From Hyphomicrobium_A sp963724945 (GTDB taxonomy: Bacteria; Pseudomonadota; Alphaproteobacteria; Rhizobiales; Hyphomicrobiaceae), in the NCBI GenBank assembly GCA_963724945.1, contig CAVRWL010000003.1, positions 558,001 through 622,000 on the forward strand: 64,000 bases of DNA, given 5' to 3'. Position numbers and translations under genes: made by a program. Under the pieces are notes generated by a model, which worked only from the letters and a program-made list of their open reading frames with translations, did no database searches and was not told the origin of the DNA. Shown one piece after another: positions 25,732-35,812 of the stretch. How positions within the stretch are numbered: position 1 is the stretch's first letter; each line of letters opens with the position of its first letter.

Positions 25732-25817
25732 GCGAACAGCCGCCTTGACCCGTTCCGTCCTTTAAGGCTCATTACGGCGCGCAAAGCCCAACAAAACGCC
25801 GCAGAGATCGACGCCGG

Positions 25818-28455
25818 ATGGCCAACGAAAGCTACGACGCGCCCCAACGCGAGAGGCACTGGCAGGAGGTCTGGGAGAAGGCCGGCATTTTCCGCGCCTC
25901 CAACTCGGACCCCCGCACCAAATGCTACGTGCTCGAGATGTTCCCCTATCCGTCGGGGCGCATCCACGTCGGCCACTCGCGCAACTACACGATGGGCGAT
26001 GTCTTCGCCCGCTACAAGCGCGCCAAGGGCTTTAATGTCTTGCACCCCATGGGCTGGGACGCCTTCGGCATGCCGGCCGAGAATGCGGCCATGGAGAACA
26101 AGGTCCACCCGGACGAGTGGACGTATAAGAACATCGACACCATGCGGCGGCAGCTCAAGTCGATGGGCTTCTCGCTCGACTGGTCGCGCGAGATCGCGAC
26201 GTGCTCGCCCGACTACTACCGCCATCAGCAGAAGCTCTTCCTCGACTTCCTGAAGAAGGGCTTGGCCTACCGCAAGTCCTCCAAGGTCAACTGGGACCCC
26301 GTCGACCACACCGTGCTCGCCAACGAGCAGGTGATCGACGGGCGCGGCTGGCGCTCGGGCGCGCTCGTCGAGCAGCGCGAGCTCACCCAATGGTTCTTCA
26401 AGATCACGGAATACGCCGACGAGCTCTTGGAGGCGCTGGAGACGCTCGAGAGGTGGCCGGAGAAGGTGCGCCTCATGCAGGCGAATTGGATCGGCCGCTC
26501 CGACGGCCTCTCGGTGCGTTTCGCGCTCGACAAGAAGACTGCGCCCAAAGGTTTCGGCGAGGTCGAGGTCTACACGACGCGTCCCGATACGCTCTTTGGC
26601 GCGGCATTCATCGCGCTCGCCCCCGATCATCCGCTCGCGAGGGCGGCTGCCGAGGAGAGCCCCGAGCTCGCAGCCTTTTGCGAGGAGTGCCGCCACGTGG
26701 GCACCTCCGTCGCCGAGCTGGAGACCGCCGAGAAGCAGGGCTTCGACACCGGCATCCGCGCCGTGCACCCGTTCGACAAGAGCTGGACGCTGCCGGTCTA
26801 CGTCGCCAACTTCATTCTGATGGACTACGGCACCGGTGCCATTTTCGGCTGCCCCTCTGGCGACCAGCGTGATCTTGACTTCGCGAGGAAGTACGAGCTG
26901 CCCTTTGAGCCCGTGATCTTGCCGCCGGGTGAGGACGCCGAGACGTTCGCCATCGCCGACAAGGCTTTCGACGGCGAAGGCATGATGATCAACTCGCGCT
27001 TCCTCGATGGGCTAACGACGCACGATGCCTTCGAGGAGACGGCAAAGCGCCTGGAGAAGGCGAAGCTCAACAAGAAATCCGTGGGCAAGCGCAAGGTGAA
27101 CTACCGTTTGCGCGACTGGGGAATCTCGCGCCAGCGCTTCTGGGGCTGCCCGATCCCGGTGATCCACTGCGAGGCGTGCGGCGTCGTGCCGGTGCCCGAT
27201 GACGACCTCCCCGTCGAGCTACCCAAGGATGCCACCTTCGACAAGCCCGGCAATCCGCTCGACCGCCATCCGACCTGGAAGCACGTGAAGTGCCCTGAGT
27301 GCGGCGGCAAGGCCACGCGCGAGACCGACACCATGGATACCTTCGTCGACTCATCGTGGTACTTCGTGCGCTTCACCGCTCCGCACGCCGCCACGCCGGT
27401 CGACAAGCCGGCGGCGGCCTATTGGCTGCCCGTCGACCAGTACATCGGCGGCATCGAGCACGCGATCCTGCACCTGCTCTACTCGCGCTTCTTCACGCGC
27501 GCCATGTGCGACACCGGCCACTTGAAGCTGACGCAGAACGTGCGCGAGCCGTTCGCGGCGCTGTTCACGCAAGGCATGGTGACGCACGAGACCTACAAGT
27601 CCAAGCGCGGCGGCTGGCTGCTGCCGGGCCAGGTGCGCGTGGAAGGCGAGGGGAGCGCGCGCCGCGCCTTCGAGACCGCGACCGGCGAGCCCGCCGTGAT
27701 CGGCGCGCGTGGAGAAGATGTCGAAGTCGCGCAAGAACACCGTCGACCTCGATGAGTTCGTCTCGCGCTATGGCGCCGACGTCGCGCGCTGGTTCGTGCT
27801 CTCCGACAGCCCGCCCGAGCGCGACGTGATCTACACCGACGTTGGCGTGGAGGGCGCGCGCCGTTTCGTGCAGCGGATCTGGCGCCTGATCGATCAGGGT
27901 GTGGAGGTCTGTGCCGGGAAGGGGGCTCCTCGGCCCAAGAGCTTTGGCCCCGAGGCCCTGGCCCTGCGCCGGGCCACCCACAAGGCGCTCGACCAGGTGG
28001 CGCGCTCCATCGAGGGCCTGCGGTTCAACGTGGCGGTCGCCCAGGTCTACGAGTTCGCAAATGTTCTAGGGTCGGCTCTGGGGAAAATAGGGGAGAAATC
28101 CGGGGACGGGATGTCCTGGGCCCTGCGGGAGGCGCTCGAGTTCCTGGTGCAGATGATCGGGCCCATGATGCCACATTTGGCCGAGGAATGCTGGGCGCGG
28201 CTCGGATACAACACATTGCTGGCCAATCAGCCCTGGCCCCAAGCTGAGCCGGGCTTGCTCGTTGACGATACGATCACCATTGCCGTACAGGTGAACGGTA
28301 AGCGGCGGGACGAGCTTACGATTGCTCGAACGGCCGGCTCTGACGAGATTAAGGAGGCAGCACTGAGGCTTGAGCCCGTGCTGCGCGCCCTCGAAGGCCG
28401 TCCGGTCAAGAACGTCATCGTCGTGCCGCAGAGGATCGTGAATGTCGTCGGGTGA
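25818..28455 (+). CDS. leuS: Leucyl-tRNA synthetase, frameshifted before KMSKS
   Basis: Class I synthetase charging tRNA-Leu. The first frame (to about 27705) carries MFPYPSGRIHVGHSRNYTMGD (HIGH box, shown here in part as HVGHSRNY), the editing domain with TTRPDTLFGAAF, and the zinc-like CEACGVVP/CPECGG region. The second frame resumes EKMSKSRKNTVDLDEFVSRYG and runs to the anticodon-binding end. The total is 2,638 bases, one more than a multiple of three, so one extra base near 27700-27712 in the GGCGCGCGTGGAG run explains the break. Corrected, it would be 878 residues, the usual length. As written, the protein lacks KMSKS and would be inactive. Confidence 0.93.
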
Positions 28456-28478
28456 GGACGAAGCATTGGGGGCGATCG

Positions 28479-29021
28479 ATGCGGATCGCTAGCCGCCGAT
28501 CAGGTGTTTGGGTTGTGTTGGCGTGCGCTGCGGTGCCCATGCTCGTGGCAGGCTGCGGCAATTCCGGCTTCCACCCGCTCTATGCCAGCTCCTCCATCAC
28601 GGGCGCCCCCGACGTCAGCGAAAAGCTCGCCAAGATGGAGGTCGCGCCCATCCCGGGCCGCGTCGGTCAGAAGTTGCGCAACGAGCTGATCTACGAGTCG
28701 ACGGGAGGCGGCAACGCGGCCATAAATCCCAATTACCGACTGGAGATCGTTATCACGGAATCGATCTCGGCGACGCTCGTGCAGACCGACGGCAACTCCT
28801 CGGGCAGCGTCTACAATCTCAACGCGACGTTCCGGCTGGTGCGGCTCAACGACAAATCGGTGGCGTTGCAGGGGCAAAGCTACGGGCGCGCGACGTTCCA
28901 GCGCTTCGATTCCGTTTTCTCCAACGTGCGCGCGCGCCGCGAGGCGGAGGACCGCGCGGCGAAGACCATTGCAGAGGACTTGAAGTCGCGCCTCGCGGCC
29001 TACCTGTCCAACGCCGCTTGA
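28479..29021 (+). CDS. lptE: LPS-assembly lipoprotein LptE
   Basis: Outer-membrane lipoprotein that plugs LptD in lipopolysaccharide export. About 180 residues: signal peptide with lipobox VAGC at about residues 24-27, then GFHPLYASS, the typical LptE beginning, and a YNLNATFRLVRLNDKSV strand pair. ATG 28479 is preferred over an upstream ATG at 28452 that lies only 4 bases before the leuS stop. It lies between leuS and holA, its standard position. Confidence 0.92.
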   Translation: MRIASRRSGVWVVLACAAVPMLVAGCGNSGFHPLYASSSITGAPDVSEKLAKMEVAPIPGRVGQKLRNELIYESTGGGNAAINPNYRLEIVITESISATLVQTDGNSSGSVYNLNATFRLVRLNDKSVALQGQSYGRATFQRFDSVFSNVRARREAEDRAAKTIAEDLKSRLAAYLSNAA

Positions 29022-29073
29022 GCGCCTCGCTCGGCTTTGCGCTCTAACCAATCGTGACAGCACTCAGCTTTCC

Positions 29074-30106
29074 ATGGTCGCCGTAAAGGCCCATCAAGCA
29101 GAAACGTTTCTGAAGCCGCCCGGACCTCGCGTCGCGGCCGTTCTGTTCTACGGAACCGATGCCGGGCTCGTGTCGGAGCGCGCAGTGCGGCTCGCGGCCG
29201 TCCTCGCCGCTCGTGGCGATCCTCCGGGCGAGGTCATCCGCTTCGACGACACCGATCTCGACAACGATCCCGATCGCCTTGCGATCGAGCTGCAGACGAT
29301 GCCGATGTTCGGCGGCAGTAAGGTCGTGCGCGCCGTCGCCGGCCGTCGTATCACGGCGGCGGCGCTGCAGCCGCTCCTCGACGGCGGCACGCTCGCCGCG
29401 GCGCTCGTCGTCGAAGCCGGCAATCTACGCCCCAACGATTCCCTGCGGGCGCTGTTCGAGAAATCCGTCAACGCGGCGGCCGTCGCCTGCTACCCCGACG
29501 AGGTGCACGACCTCGAGACGCTCATTCGCGACACCTTGAAGAGCCACGGGCTCGGCATTGCACCCGAGGCGCGCGATCTGCTGCTCGCCCGCGTCGGCGC
29601 CGATCGGGCGCTGTCGCGCGGCGAGGTGGAGAAGCTCGCGCTCTATGCTTCCGGCAAGGGTGAGATCGACTTGGCCGACGTGGAGGCGATCGTCGGCGAT
29701 GCCTCCGAGCTCGCCATCGACCGGATCTTGAGCGCCGCGGCCTCGGGCGATAGCTGCCCGCGCCGTCACCGAGCTTGCGCGCGCGCGCGCCGCCGGCGAA
29801 AGCCCGCAGACGATCATCGCCGCGGCGCTGCGCTATCTCCAGCGCCTGCATCGCGTCCGCGCAGACATCGATAGCGGGCGCTCCTTCGAGGACGCGATCC
29901 GCCAGCTGCGACCGCCCGTTCATTTCAAGCAGAAGGACGCACTCGGGCTGCAGTGCCGCACCTGGTCGACGCAGCGTCTCGCCGACGCGATGGCGCGCGC
30001 CGCGCTAGCCGCGAAGATGGCGCGCCTCTCGAGCGCGCTGGAGGAGCCCATAGCCGAGCGGCTCGTCATGCGGCTGGCGGCAGCCGCGCGTGCCGGCCGC
30101 GCTTGA
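29074..30106 (+). CDS. holA: DNA polymerase III delta subunit, frameshifted
   Basis: Clamp-loader subunit. The first frame gives MVAVKAHQAETFLKPPG, FYGTDAGLVSERA, and the long middle up to IDRILSAAASGD. The rest, TELARARAAGESPQTIIAAALRYLQRLH and onward to AAAARAGRA, is in the next frame. The join is near 29750 (CGATAGCTGCCC). Length is 1,033 bases, consistent with one extra base; corrected it is 343 residues, normal for alphaproteobacterial HolA. It follows lptE by 52 bases. Confidence 0.88.
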
Positions 30107-30182
30107 GCGCCGCGACGGCCAGCTTGCTCCCTGCCGCGTCACGCCTATAGTGCCCGCCGCTTCATTGGCCTGAGGAAATTTC

Positions 30183-31182
30183 ATGGATGACGCCCGCTAT
30201 GATGTAGTCGGCATCGGCAACGCCATCGTCGACATCATCGGACGCTGCGACGATGCTTTCCTGTCCAAGCACAGCTTACAGAAGAGCTTTATGCGCCTGA
30301 TCGATGCCCGGCAGGCCGACGCGCTCTATGCCGCCATGGGCCCCGGTATCGAGCGTTCGGGCGGGTCGGCGGCCAACACGATTGCCGGCCTTGCCTCCTT
30401 CGGCGGCCGCGCCGCTTTCATCGGCCGCGTCGCCGACGACCAGTTCGGCAAGGTATTCGCCCACGACATCCGCGCGATCGGCGTCGCCTACGACACGCCG
30501 CCGGCCAAGAGCGGCGAGCCGACGGCGCTGTGCCTGATCCTCGTCACGCCCGACGGCGAGCGCACGATGAACACCTTCCTCGGCGCCAGCACCGAGCTCG
30601 GCGTCCGGCGAGGTCGACGCCGGCCTCATCGCGTCGGCGCGCGTCACCTATCTCGAAGGCTACTTGTTCGACAAGCCCGAGGCCAAGCAGGCCTTCACGA
30701 CGGCGGCGGCGTTGGCGGCCAAGGCCGGCCGCAAGACCGCGCTGACGCTGTCGGATGCCTTCTGCGTCGACCGCCACCGCGACGACTTCCGCAAGCTCGT
30801 GCATCACGGCGTCGACATTCTTTTCGCCAACGAGAAAGAGATCACCGCGCTGTTCGAGGTGAACAGCTTCGCCGAGGCGGTCACAGCCGTGCGCGGGGCC
30901 TGCGAGATCGCGGTGCTGACGCGCTCTGCGCAAGGCTCGGTGATCGTCACCTCGAAGGCGACGATCGACATCAGGCCCGAGGAGGTCGCTCAAGTCGTCG
31001 ACGTCACCGGCGCTGGCGACCTTTACGCCGCGGGCTTCCTCTACGGCCTCACGCGCTCGCTATCGCTCGCCGACTGCGGCCGGCTCGGCAGCCTCGCGGC
31101 CGCCGAGGTCATCAGCCACATCGGTGCACGGCCCGAGAAGCCGCTGAGCGAGCTTGCGCGCAAGGAAGGCCTGATCGCCTGA
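30183..31182 (+). CDS. PfkB-family sugar/adenosine kinase, frameshifted
   Basis: A ribokinase-fold kinase resembling adenosine kinases. The first frame has VVGIGNAIVDIIG and RSGGSAANTIAGLASFGGRAAFIGR (quoted in part: GGSAANTIAGLASFGG) and breaks near 30602-30612. The second frame resumes EVDAGLIASARVTYLEGYLFD and contains the C-terminal signature DVTGAGDLYAAGFL with the catalytic Asp. Total 1,000 bases, so one extra base; corrected 332 residues. The substrate is most likely adenosine or a related nucleoside/sugar. Confidence 0.87.
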
Positions 31183-31387
31183 TCGCCGCCGCCGTGCCGC
31201 CATTTGCCTCGGAGCTCCCCGCCGCGGCCGGCCGCTGCCGTGGAGCTACAATCTTTCGTATGCATTTCAGCCACAATAACTGCTGATTGCGCAGACTAGC
31301 TTCTACAAGACATTTATTCTCCCTGGTAACGCTCGGCATCTTCAAGAAAATCTTGTGCCAATGATTCGAGGGCACGGGACCGATTGC

Positions 31388-31931
31388 ATGCCGACAGCGA
31401 ACGTCCGTTACGGGCGCCCCAAGGGCAGCGGACTGGACGACAGCCAGCAGCTCGAGAGCGTCGCGGCCTTGCTCGCCGCCAACCCCAAGCTCAAGCCCAC
31501 CACCGCGATCCGCTCGCTCGGCGTCGAGGATCCCTCCACCATTCGCCGCCTCAGGGAGAAGTTCCGCGTCGAGCAGGCAAGGCTGATGGCAGACGCTCGC
31601 CGCTCTGGGAGCGTCGGCGGCACGCTCGCCCCATGCGTCGGCTCCAACGAGAACACCCCGGCGCCGAGCCTGTTGCGTTCGGTCGCACAGCGTCACCGCC
31701 GAGTTCCGGAGACGCTGTGCGCCCCATCCCGTCATCGGCTGCATTGCTGTCGGATATTTCGACTTGGCGCTGACGGCGCTCGGCGCCGCCATCGCCACCC
31801 AAGCCACCTTCACGCAGTACTGGCTCGGCCTGCCGGCCGTCGCCGCGACAACGCGCGGTCAGCTCGCGCTCGGCGCGGTCGCCGTCGCCGCCTACTCGAA
31901 AAGCAAGACGCGCCCCTTTTTCCTCCGTTGA
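31388..31931 (+). CDS. Hypothetical protein with N-terminal HTH-like region, frameshifted
   Basis: Not recognised. The N-terminus (RPKGSGLDDSQQLESVAALL...TTAIRSLGVEDPSTIRRLREKF, shown in pieces) looks like a helix-turn-helix reading head. After a break near 31690 the next frame continues VTAEFRRRCAPHPVIGC, then a hydrophobic region YFDLALTALGAAIATQATF and a basic C-terminus SKSKTRPFFLR. The 544-base span implies one extra base; corrected it is about 180 residues. It is followed by a strong terminator, which supports a real transcription unit. The C-terminal helices resemble phasin-type sequence only loosely. Confidence 0.5.
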
Positions 31932-31976
31932 GAAGACCCCTGACGTGCTTGCGATGAGCAAGAGCGCGTCACTTAT

Positions 31977-32005
31977 GGGCCGCCTCCCCAGGCGGCCCTT
32001 TTTTT
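31977..32005 (+). terminator. Intrinsic terminator
   Basis: Perfect 9-bp stem GGGCCGCCT/AGGCGGCCC with a CCCC loop, followed by seven T. It closes the plus-strand unit ending at 31931 and lies 19 bases from the convergent coaA stop. Confidence 0.92.
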
Positions 32006-32023
32006 GCTCATCCACACCGCGGA

Positions 32024-32978
32024 CTAGAGCTTGCGCAGCGCCACCTGCTCCACCTGATGGTCGGCGCGCTTCCTGAGGATCAGCCGTGCGCGCTGACGCG
32101 TCGGCAGGATATTCTCCTCGAGGTTCTTCAGGTTGATCGTGCGCCAGATCTCGATCGCACGCACTTTCGCCGCCTCGGGCGCCAAGTTCGCATACTGGTG
32201 GAAGTAGGCGGCGGGGTCGCGGAAGGCGGTCGCGCGCAGCCGCATGAAACGGGCCACGTACCAGTCCTGGATGATCTCCGGCGCGGCGTCGAGATAGATC
32301 GAGAAATCGAAGAAGTCGGACACGAACGGGATCGCCTCGCCGCCGCGCGGCATGCGCGCCGGCTGCAGCACGTTGAGCCCCTCGACGATGAGGATGTCGG
32401 GCGACTCGATGACCGTCCTCTGGTCGGGGAGGATGTCGTAATGAAAGTGCGAGTAGACCGGCGCCTCGACGCGCGCCACGCCCGATTTCACGTCCGCAAG
32501 GAAGTTGAGGAGCCGCGGCGGTGTCGAAGCTCTCGGGGAATCCCTTGCGGTCCATGAGCTGGCGCCGCTCGAGCTCGGCGTTGGGCAAGAGAAAGCCGTC
32601 GGTCGTGATCTGGTCGACGCGCGGATGATCGGGCCAGCGGGCGAGCAGCGCCTTCAAGACGCGCGCGGTCGTGCTCTTTCCCACCGCGACCGAGCCGCCG
32701 ACGCCGATGATGAAGGGAACCTTGCCGTCGGTTCTCCCTAAGAACTTCGAGGAGACCGAATGCAGCTGCTGAGCGGCGGCGACGTAGAGGTTCAACAGAC
32801 GCGACATCGGCAGATAGATCTGCTCGACCTCCTCGACCGACAATTCCTCGATGAGGCCCGACAGCTGCTCCAGCTCGCTCTCCTTGAGCGTCATGGGCGT
32901 GTCGGCTCTCAACCGCGCCCACTGCTCGCGATTGAACACGCGGTAGGGCGAGTACTGCAGGTCTGCCGGGTAGGACAT
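32024..32978 (-). CDS. coaA: Type I pantothenate kinase, frameshifted
   Basis: First committed step of coenzyme A synthesis. The N-terminal frame shows YSPYRVFNREQWA and the P-loop IIGVGGSVAVGKSTTARVL, through QITTDGFLLPNAELERR, then breaks near 32511-32522. The C-terminal frame resumes VKSGVARVEAPVYSHFHYDI, VEGLNVLQP and SDFFDFSIYLDA to the end. The 955-base span implies one extra base; corrected 317 residues, the normal size. hisE lies immediately upstream on the same strand. Confidence 0.92.
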
Positions 32979-33014
32979 CGCGACGCGCCGAACCTTGTGA
33001 GATCGCCGATTGTA

Positions 33015-33338
33015 TCAGCGCTTGGCCCGATCAGCCTTCTCTTTGAGGCCAGAAACGCCCGCGCGGCCTTCGAGCACGCCGAGCACGTCCTCGATGGCGA
33101 CGCCGCGGCTCTCCAAGAGCACGAGCAGGTGGTAGAGGAGGTCGGCCGCTTCCGCCCTCAAGGCATCCGCGCTCTCAGCCGTCGCGGCGATCACGGTCTC
33201 GACCGCCTCTTCGCCGAACTTCTTGGCACAGCGGGCGGGGCCGGCGTCGAGGAGTTGGCGCGTATATGAGCCGTCGGGCGCAGCAGTGCGCCGCGCGCGG
33301 ATCGTCGCCGCAAGTTGCAGGAGCACGTCGTTGCTCAT
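33015..33338 (-). CDS. hisE: Phosphoribosyl-ATP diphosphatase
   Basis: Second step of histidine synthesis. 107 residues of the MazG-like HisE fold: LDAGPARCAKKFGEEAVETVIAA (shown partly: KKFGEEAVETVIAA) carries the Glu metal ligands, then LRAEAADLLYHLLVLL. Start 33338 (MSNDVLLQLAATIRAR) is the family beginning; the open frame upstream adds 17 unrelated codons. The hisE-coaA pair is conserved in Rhizobiales. Confidence 0.94.
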   Translation of the reverse strand: MSNDVLLQLAATIRARRTAAPDGSYTRQLLDAGPARCAKKFGEEAVETVIAATAESADALRAEAADLLYHLLVLLESRGVAIEDVLGVLEGRAGVSGLKEKADRAKR

Positions 33339-33422
33339 GGCCAAACCCAAGCCCACGCAAGGACTTATCTTGCCCGGCACATGCAGCAACCGCGGGCCCG
33401 CGTCAAGCGCCGGCGCAGAGCC

Positions 33423-34303
33423 TCAGCCCGCCGCGTGGCCGACGAGACGGGTGCGGATGTAGTCGAGCTGCTCGTAGTTGGCGTACTTGATGACGAGATT
33501 GCCGCTGTCGCCGGGCCCGCGCTTGATCTCGACCTTGAGGCCGAGGACGGAGGCGAGCTCCTTCTCGAAGGCGCGCGTGTCGGCGTCCTTCTCGCGCGCA
33601 CGGCGCGTTAAGCCGCCCTCTGAGCGCTCCCCCTCCTCATCCTGCACGAGGGCCTCGACCTCGCGCACGTTGAGGCTCTCCTCGATGATGCGCTGCGCCA
33701 AGGCCTCCGCATCCTCGCGCCCGATGAGCGCACGCGCATGCCCCGCAGTCAGGCGGCCGTCCTGCACCATCGCCCGCACGCTATCGGGGAGCTTCAACAG
33801 GCGCAGCGTGTTGGCGACGTGGCTGCGGCTCTTGCCGATGATCTCCGACAATTGCTCCTGCTTGTAGTCGAAGCGCTCGATCAGGTCGCGATAGCCGGTC
33901 GCCTCCTCGATGGCGTTGAGGTCGGCGCGCTGCACGTTCTCGATGATCGCGAGCTCGAGCACCTCTTTGTCGGTGAGCTCGCGCGCGATGACGGGCACCG
34001 TGTGCAGACCCGCCTTCTGCGCCGCGCGCCAGCGCCGCTCGCCCGCGACGATCTCGTAGCCGCTCCCCGAGGGGCGCACGATGATGGGCTGCACCAGTCC
34101 CTTGTTGCGGATCGATTCCGCGAGCTCGGCGAGCTCCTCGTCGCGGAAGTCCTTGCGCGGGTTGAGCTGGCCGGGCTTGAGATCAGAGGTGAACACGAGC
34201 CGCTGCTCGCCCTCGGGCGGAAGCGTCGGCCGGCCCGGCCCGGCTCTCCGATGAGTGAGGCTAGTCCGCGCCCTAGGCGCCCCTTCGGCAATGGTGCGTT
34301 CAT
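33423..34303 (-). CDS. parB: Chromosome partitioning protein ParB, frameshifted near its N-terminus
   Basis: CTP-dependent clamp that loads at parS. The start at 34303 gives NAPLPKGRLGRGLASLIGE, the canonical ParA-interacting N-terminus. Within a GGGCCGGGCCGGCC run near 34220-34240 the frame changes, then continues PTLPPEGEQRLVF, GERRWRAAQKAG (CTP-binding box), ELAIIENVQRADLN and the helix-turn-helix RSHVANTLRLLKL. The C-terminal dimer domain ends DYIRTRLVGHAAG. The 881-base span is one short of a multiple of three, so a base is missing; corrected 293 residues. It starts 11 bases after the parA stop. Confidence 0.92.
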
Positions 34304-34314
34304 GGGTCTCTCGC

Positions 34315-35142
34315 TCAAGCGGCTTGGTTCTGGCGCTCGCGCTCGATGATCTCGGTGGCGAGCTTGATGTAGGCCTGGCTGCCGGTGCAGTCGAAATCGT
34401 AGAGCAGGATCGGCTTGCCGTGCGAAGGCGCCTCGGCGACCCGCGTGTTGCGCGGGATGATCGTGGTGTAGACTTTCGCCCCGAAGAACGCGCGCACGTT
34501 GTCGGCGACCTCTTTGGACAGCGACGTGCGTGCATCGTGCATGGTCAACACTACGCCTTGGATCTCGAGGCGGGGATTGAGCGAGGCCCTGATCGAATCG
34601 ATCGTCTCCTTGAGCTGCGAGATGCCTTCCAGCGCGAAGAACTCGCACTGCACCGGCACCAGCACGGCGTGCGCCGCCGTCATCGCGTTGAGCGTCAACA
34701 GGTTCAGCGAGGGCGGGCAATCGATCAGAACGTAGTTGAACGACTGATCGGCCGGCACGCTGCGCAGCTGCGCGACAAGACCGCTCATCGCATCGCGCAG
34801 GCGGAAGGCGCGGGTCTGGTCGGTCAGAGTTGTATCGATCCCGACGAGGTCGGCGTTGGCCGGCACGACGTGGAGCCCGGGTACGGCCGTCGGCTGCGCG
34901 CAATCGAGCACGCTCGCCGCCCCCGTCAGCACGTCGTAGGAGGTCTTGGAGCGGTTCCCGGGGTCGATGCCGAGCCCGGTCGAGGCGTTGCCCTGCGAAT
35001 CGAGATCGATCACAAGCACCCGCTCGCCGATCGAGGCGAGCGCAGTCCCGAGGTTGATCGCCGTCGTGGTCTTGCCGACGCCGCCCTTCTGGTTGGCGAC
35101 CGCCAGTATCCGCGGCTCTCTCGCCGCCATCGTCGCGCTCAT
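34315..35142 (-). CDS. parA: Chromosome partitioning ATPase ParA
   Basis: Walker-type ATPase that moves ParB-parS complexes. 275 residues, intact: deviant Walker A in AVANQKGGVGKTTTAINL, LVIDLDSQGNASTGLG, then YVLIDCPPSLNLL and VPVQCEFFALEGISQL. The start MSATMAAREPRILAVANQ fits; an inner Met5 is possible. It is followed by parB and preceded by rsmG within 10 bases, suggesting one operon. Confidence 0.97.
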   Translation of the reverse strand: MSATMAAREPRILAVANQKGGVGKTTTAINLGTALASIGERVLVIDLDSQGNASTGLGIDPGNRSKTSYDVLTGAASVLDCAQPTAVPGLHVVPANADLVGIDTTLTDQTRAFRLRDAMSGLVAQLRSVPADQSFNYVLIDCPPSLNLLTLNAMTAAHAVLVPVQCEFFALEGISQLKETIDSIRASLNPRLEIQGVVLTMHDARTSLSKEVADNVRAFFGAKVYTTIIPRNTRVAEAPSHGKPILLYDFDCTGSQAYIKLATEIIERERQNQAA

Positions 35143-35148
35143 CGCGAG

Positions 35149-35812
35149 TTACCTCTCCGTCTTGGCTTTCAACGCGCGGATTACGACGATTCGCCCATCG
35201 GCGTCCGTTAGGCTTGGATGCAACGCGCTCATGAACTCCCACCGCTCTTGCGCCGCCTCGACCTCTGCCGGGGCCTCGTGGCCCTTGAGAAAGAGCCCCA
35301 CGGAAGCTTGAGAGAAATAGGGGGCCGCCAGGTCGAGGAGCCGCGGCAAAGGCGCCAACGCACGGGCCGTGATCACGTCGAAGCCAAGCTTAGCTTGAGT
35401 CGGCACCTTTTCGATTCTCCTGCACAGGATGTCCACAGCCACGCCTGTTTTGCGTGCAACCTCGGCGAGAAACGCCGCCTTGCGCTGGTCGCTCTCGATC
35501 AGCGTCACTTTACCGGCCTCGCGCTCGGCGAGAAGAATTGCGACGACGAGCCCCGGAAAGCCGGCGCCGGAGCCGAGATCGAGCCACGTTTTGGCGCCGG
35601 GCGGGGCCAGCGCCAAAACTTGAGCCGAATTCGGCGAAGTGTCGGCCCCAGATGCTCTCGGTCGTGCTCGGCCCAACGAGGTTGATCGTTTTCTGCCACT
35701 GCCGCAGCAGGGCCGCGTAGGTCTCGAGCCGCGCAAGCGTTTCACGTGAAACGGGGAAATGCGCGGCGAAGGCGTCGGCATCCTTGATGGGTGCCCTCCA
35801 CGGGCTTTTCAT
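35149..35812 (-). CDS. rsmG: 16S rRNA m7G527 methyltransferase RsmG, frameshifted
   Basis: SAM-dependent methyltransferase. The N-terminal frame reads PVSRETLARLETYAALLRQW, QKTINLVGPST, IWGRHFA; the C-terminal frame resumes SAQVLAL and contains WLDLGSGAGFPGLVVAILL (SAM motif) and DVITARALAPLPRLL. Removing one A from GCCGAATTC at about 35629 restores HFADSAQVL exactly, so one extra base is certain. Span 664 bases; corrected 220 residues. A parS-like palindrome lies inside its coding sequence. Confidence 0.94.
35738..35753. promoter_or_regulatory. parS centromere-like site 1 (in rsmG)
   Basis: CGTTTCACGTGAAACG is a perfect palindrome whose inner 14 bases equal the conserved parS core GTTTCACGTGAAAC bound by ParB. 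It lies 0.6 kb beyond the parA start. Confidence 0.9.

Noticed and set aside
31551..32978. 475-residue fused protein on the minus strand
   Set aside because: Only the first 150 residues are pantothenate kinase; the rest is coaA read out of frame through the terminator and an opposite gene.
33881..35242. 453-codon minus-strand frame across parA/parB
   Set aside because: It is out-of-frame parA joined to the true ParB N-terminus; only the segment from 34303 (NAPLPKGRLGRGLASLIGE) is real.
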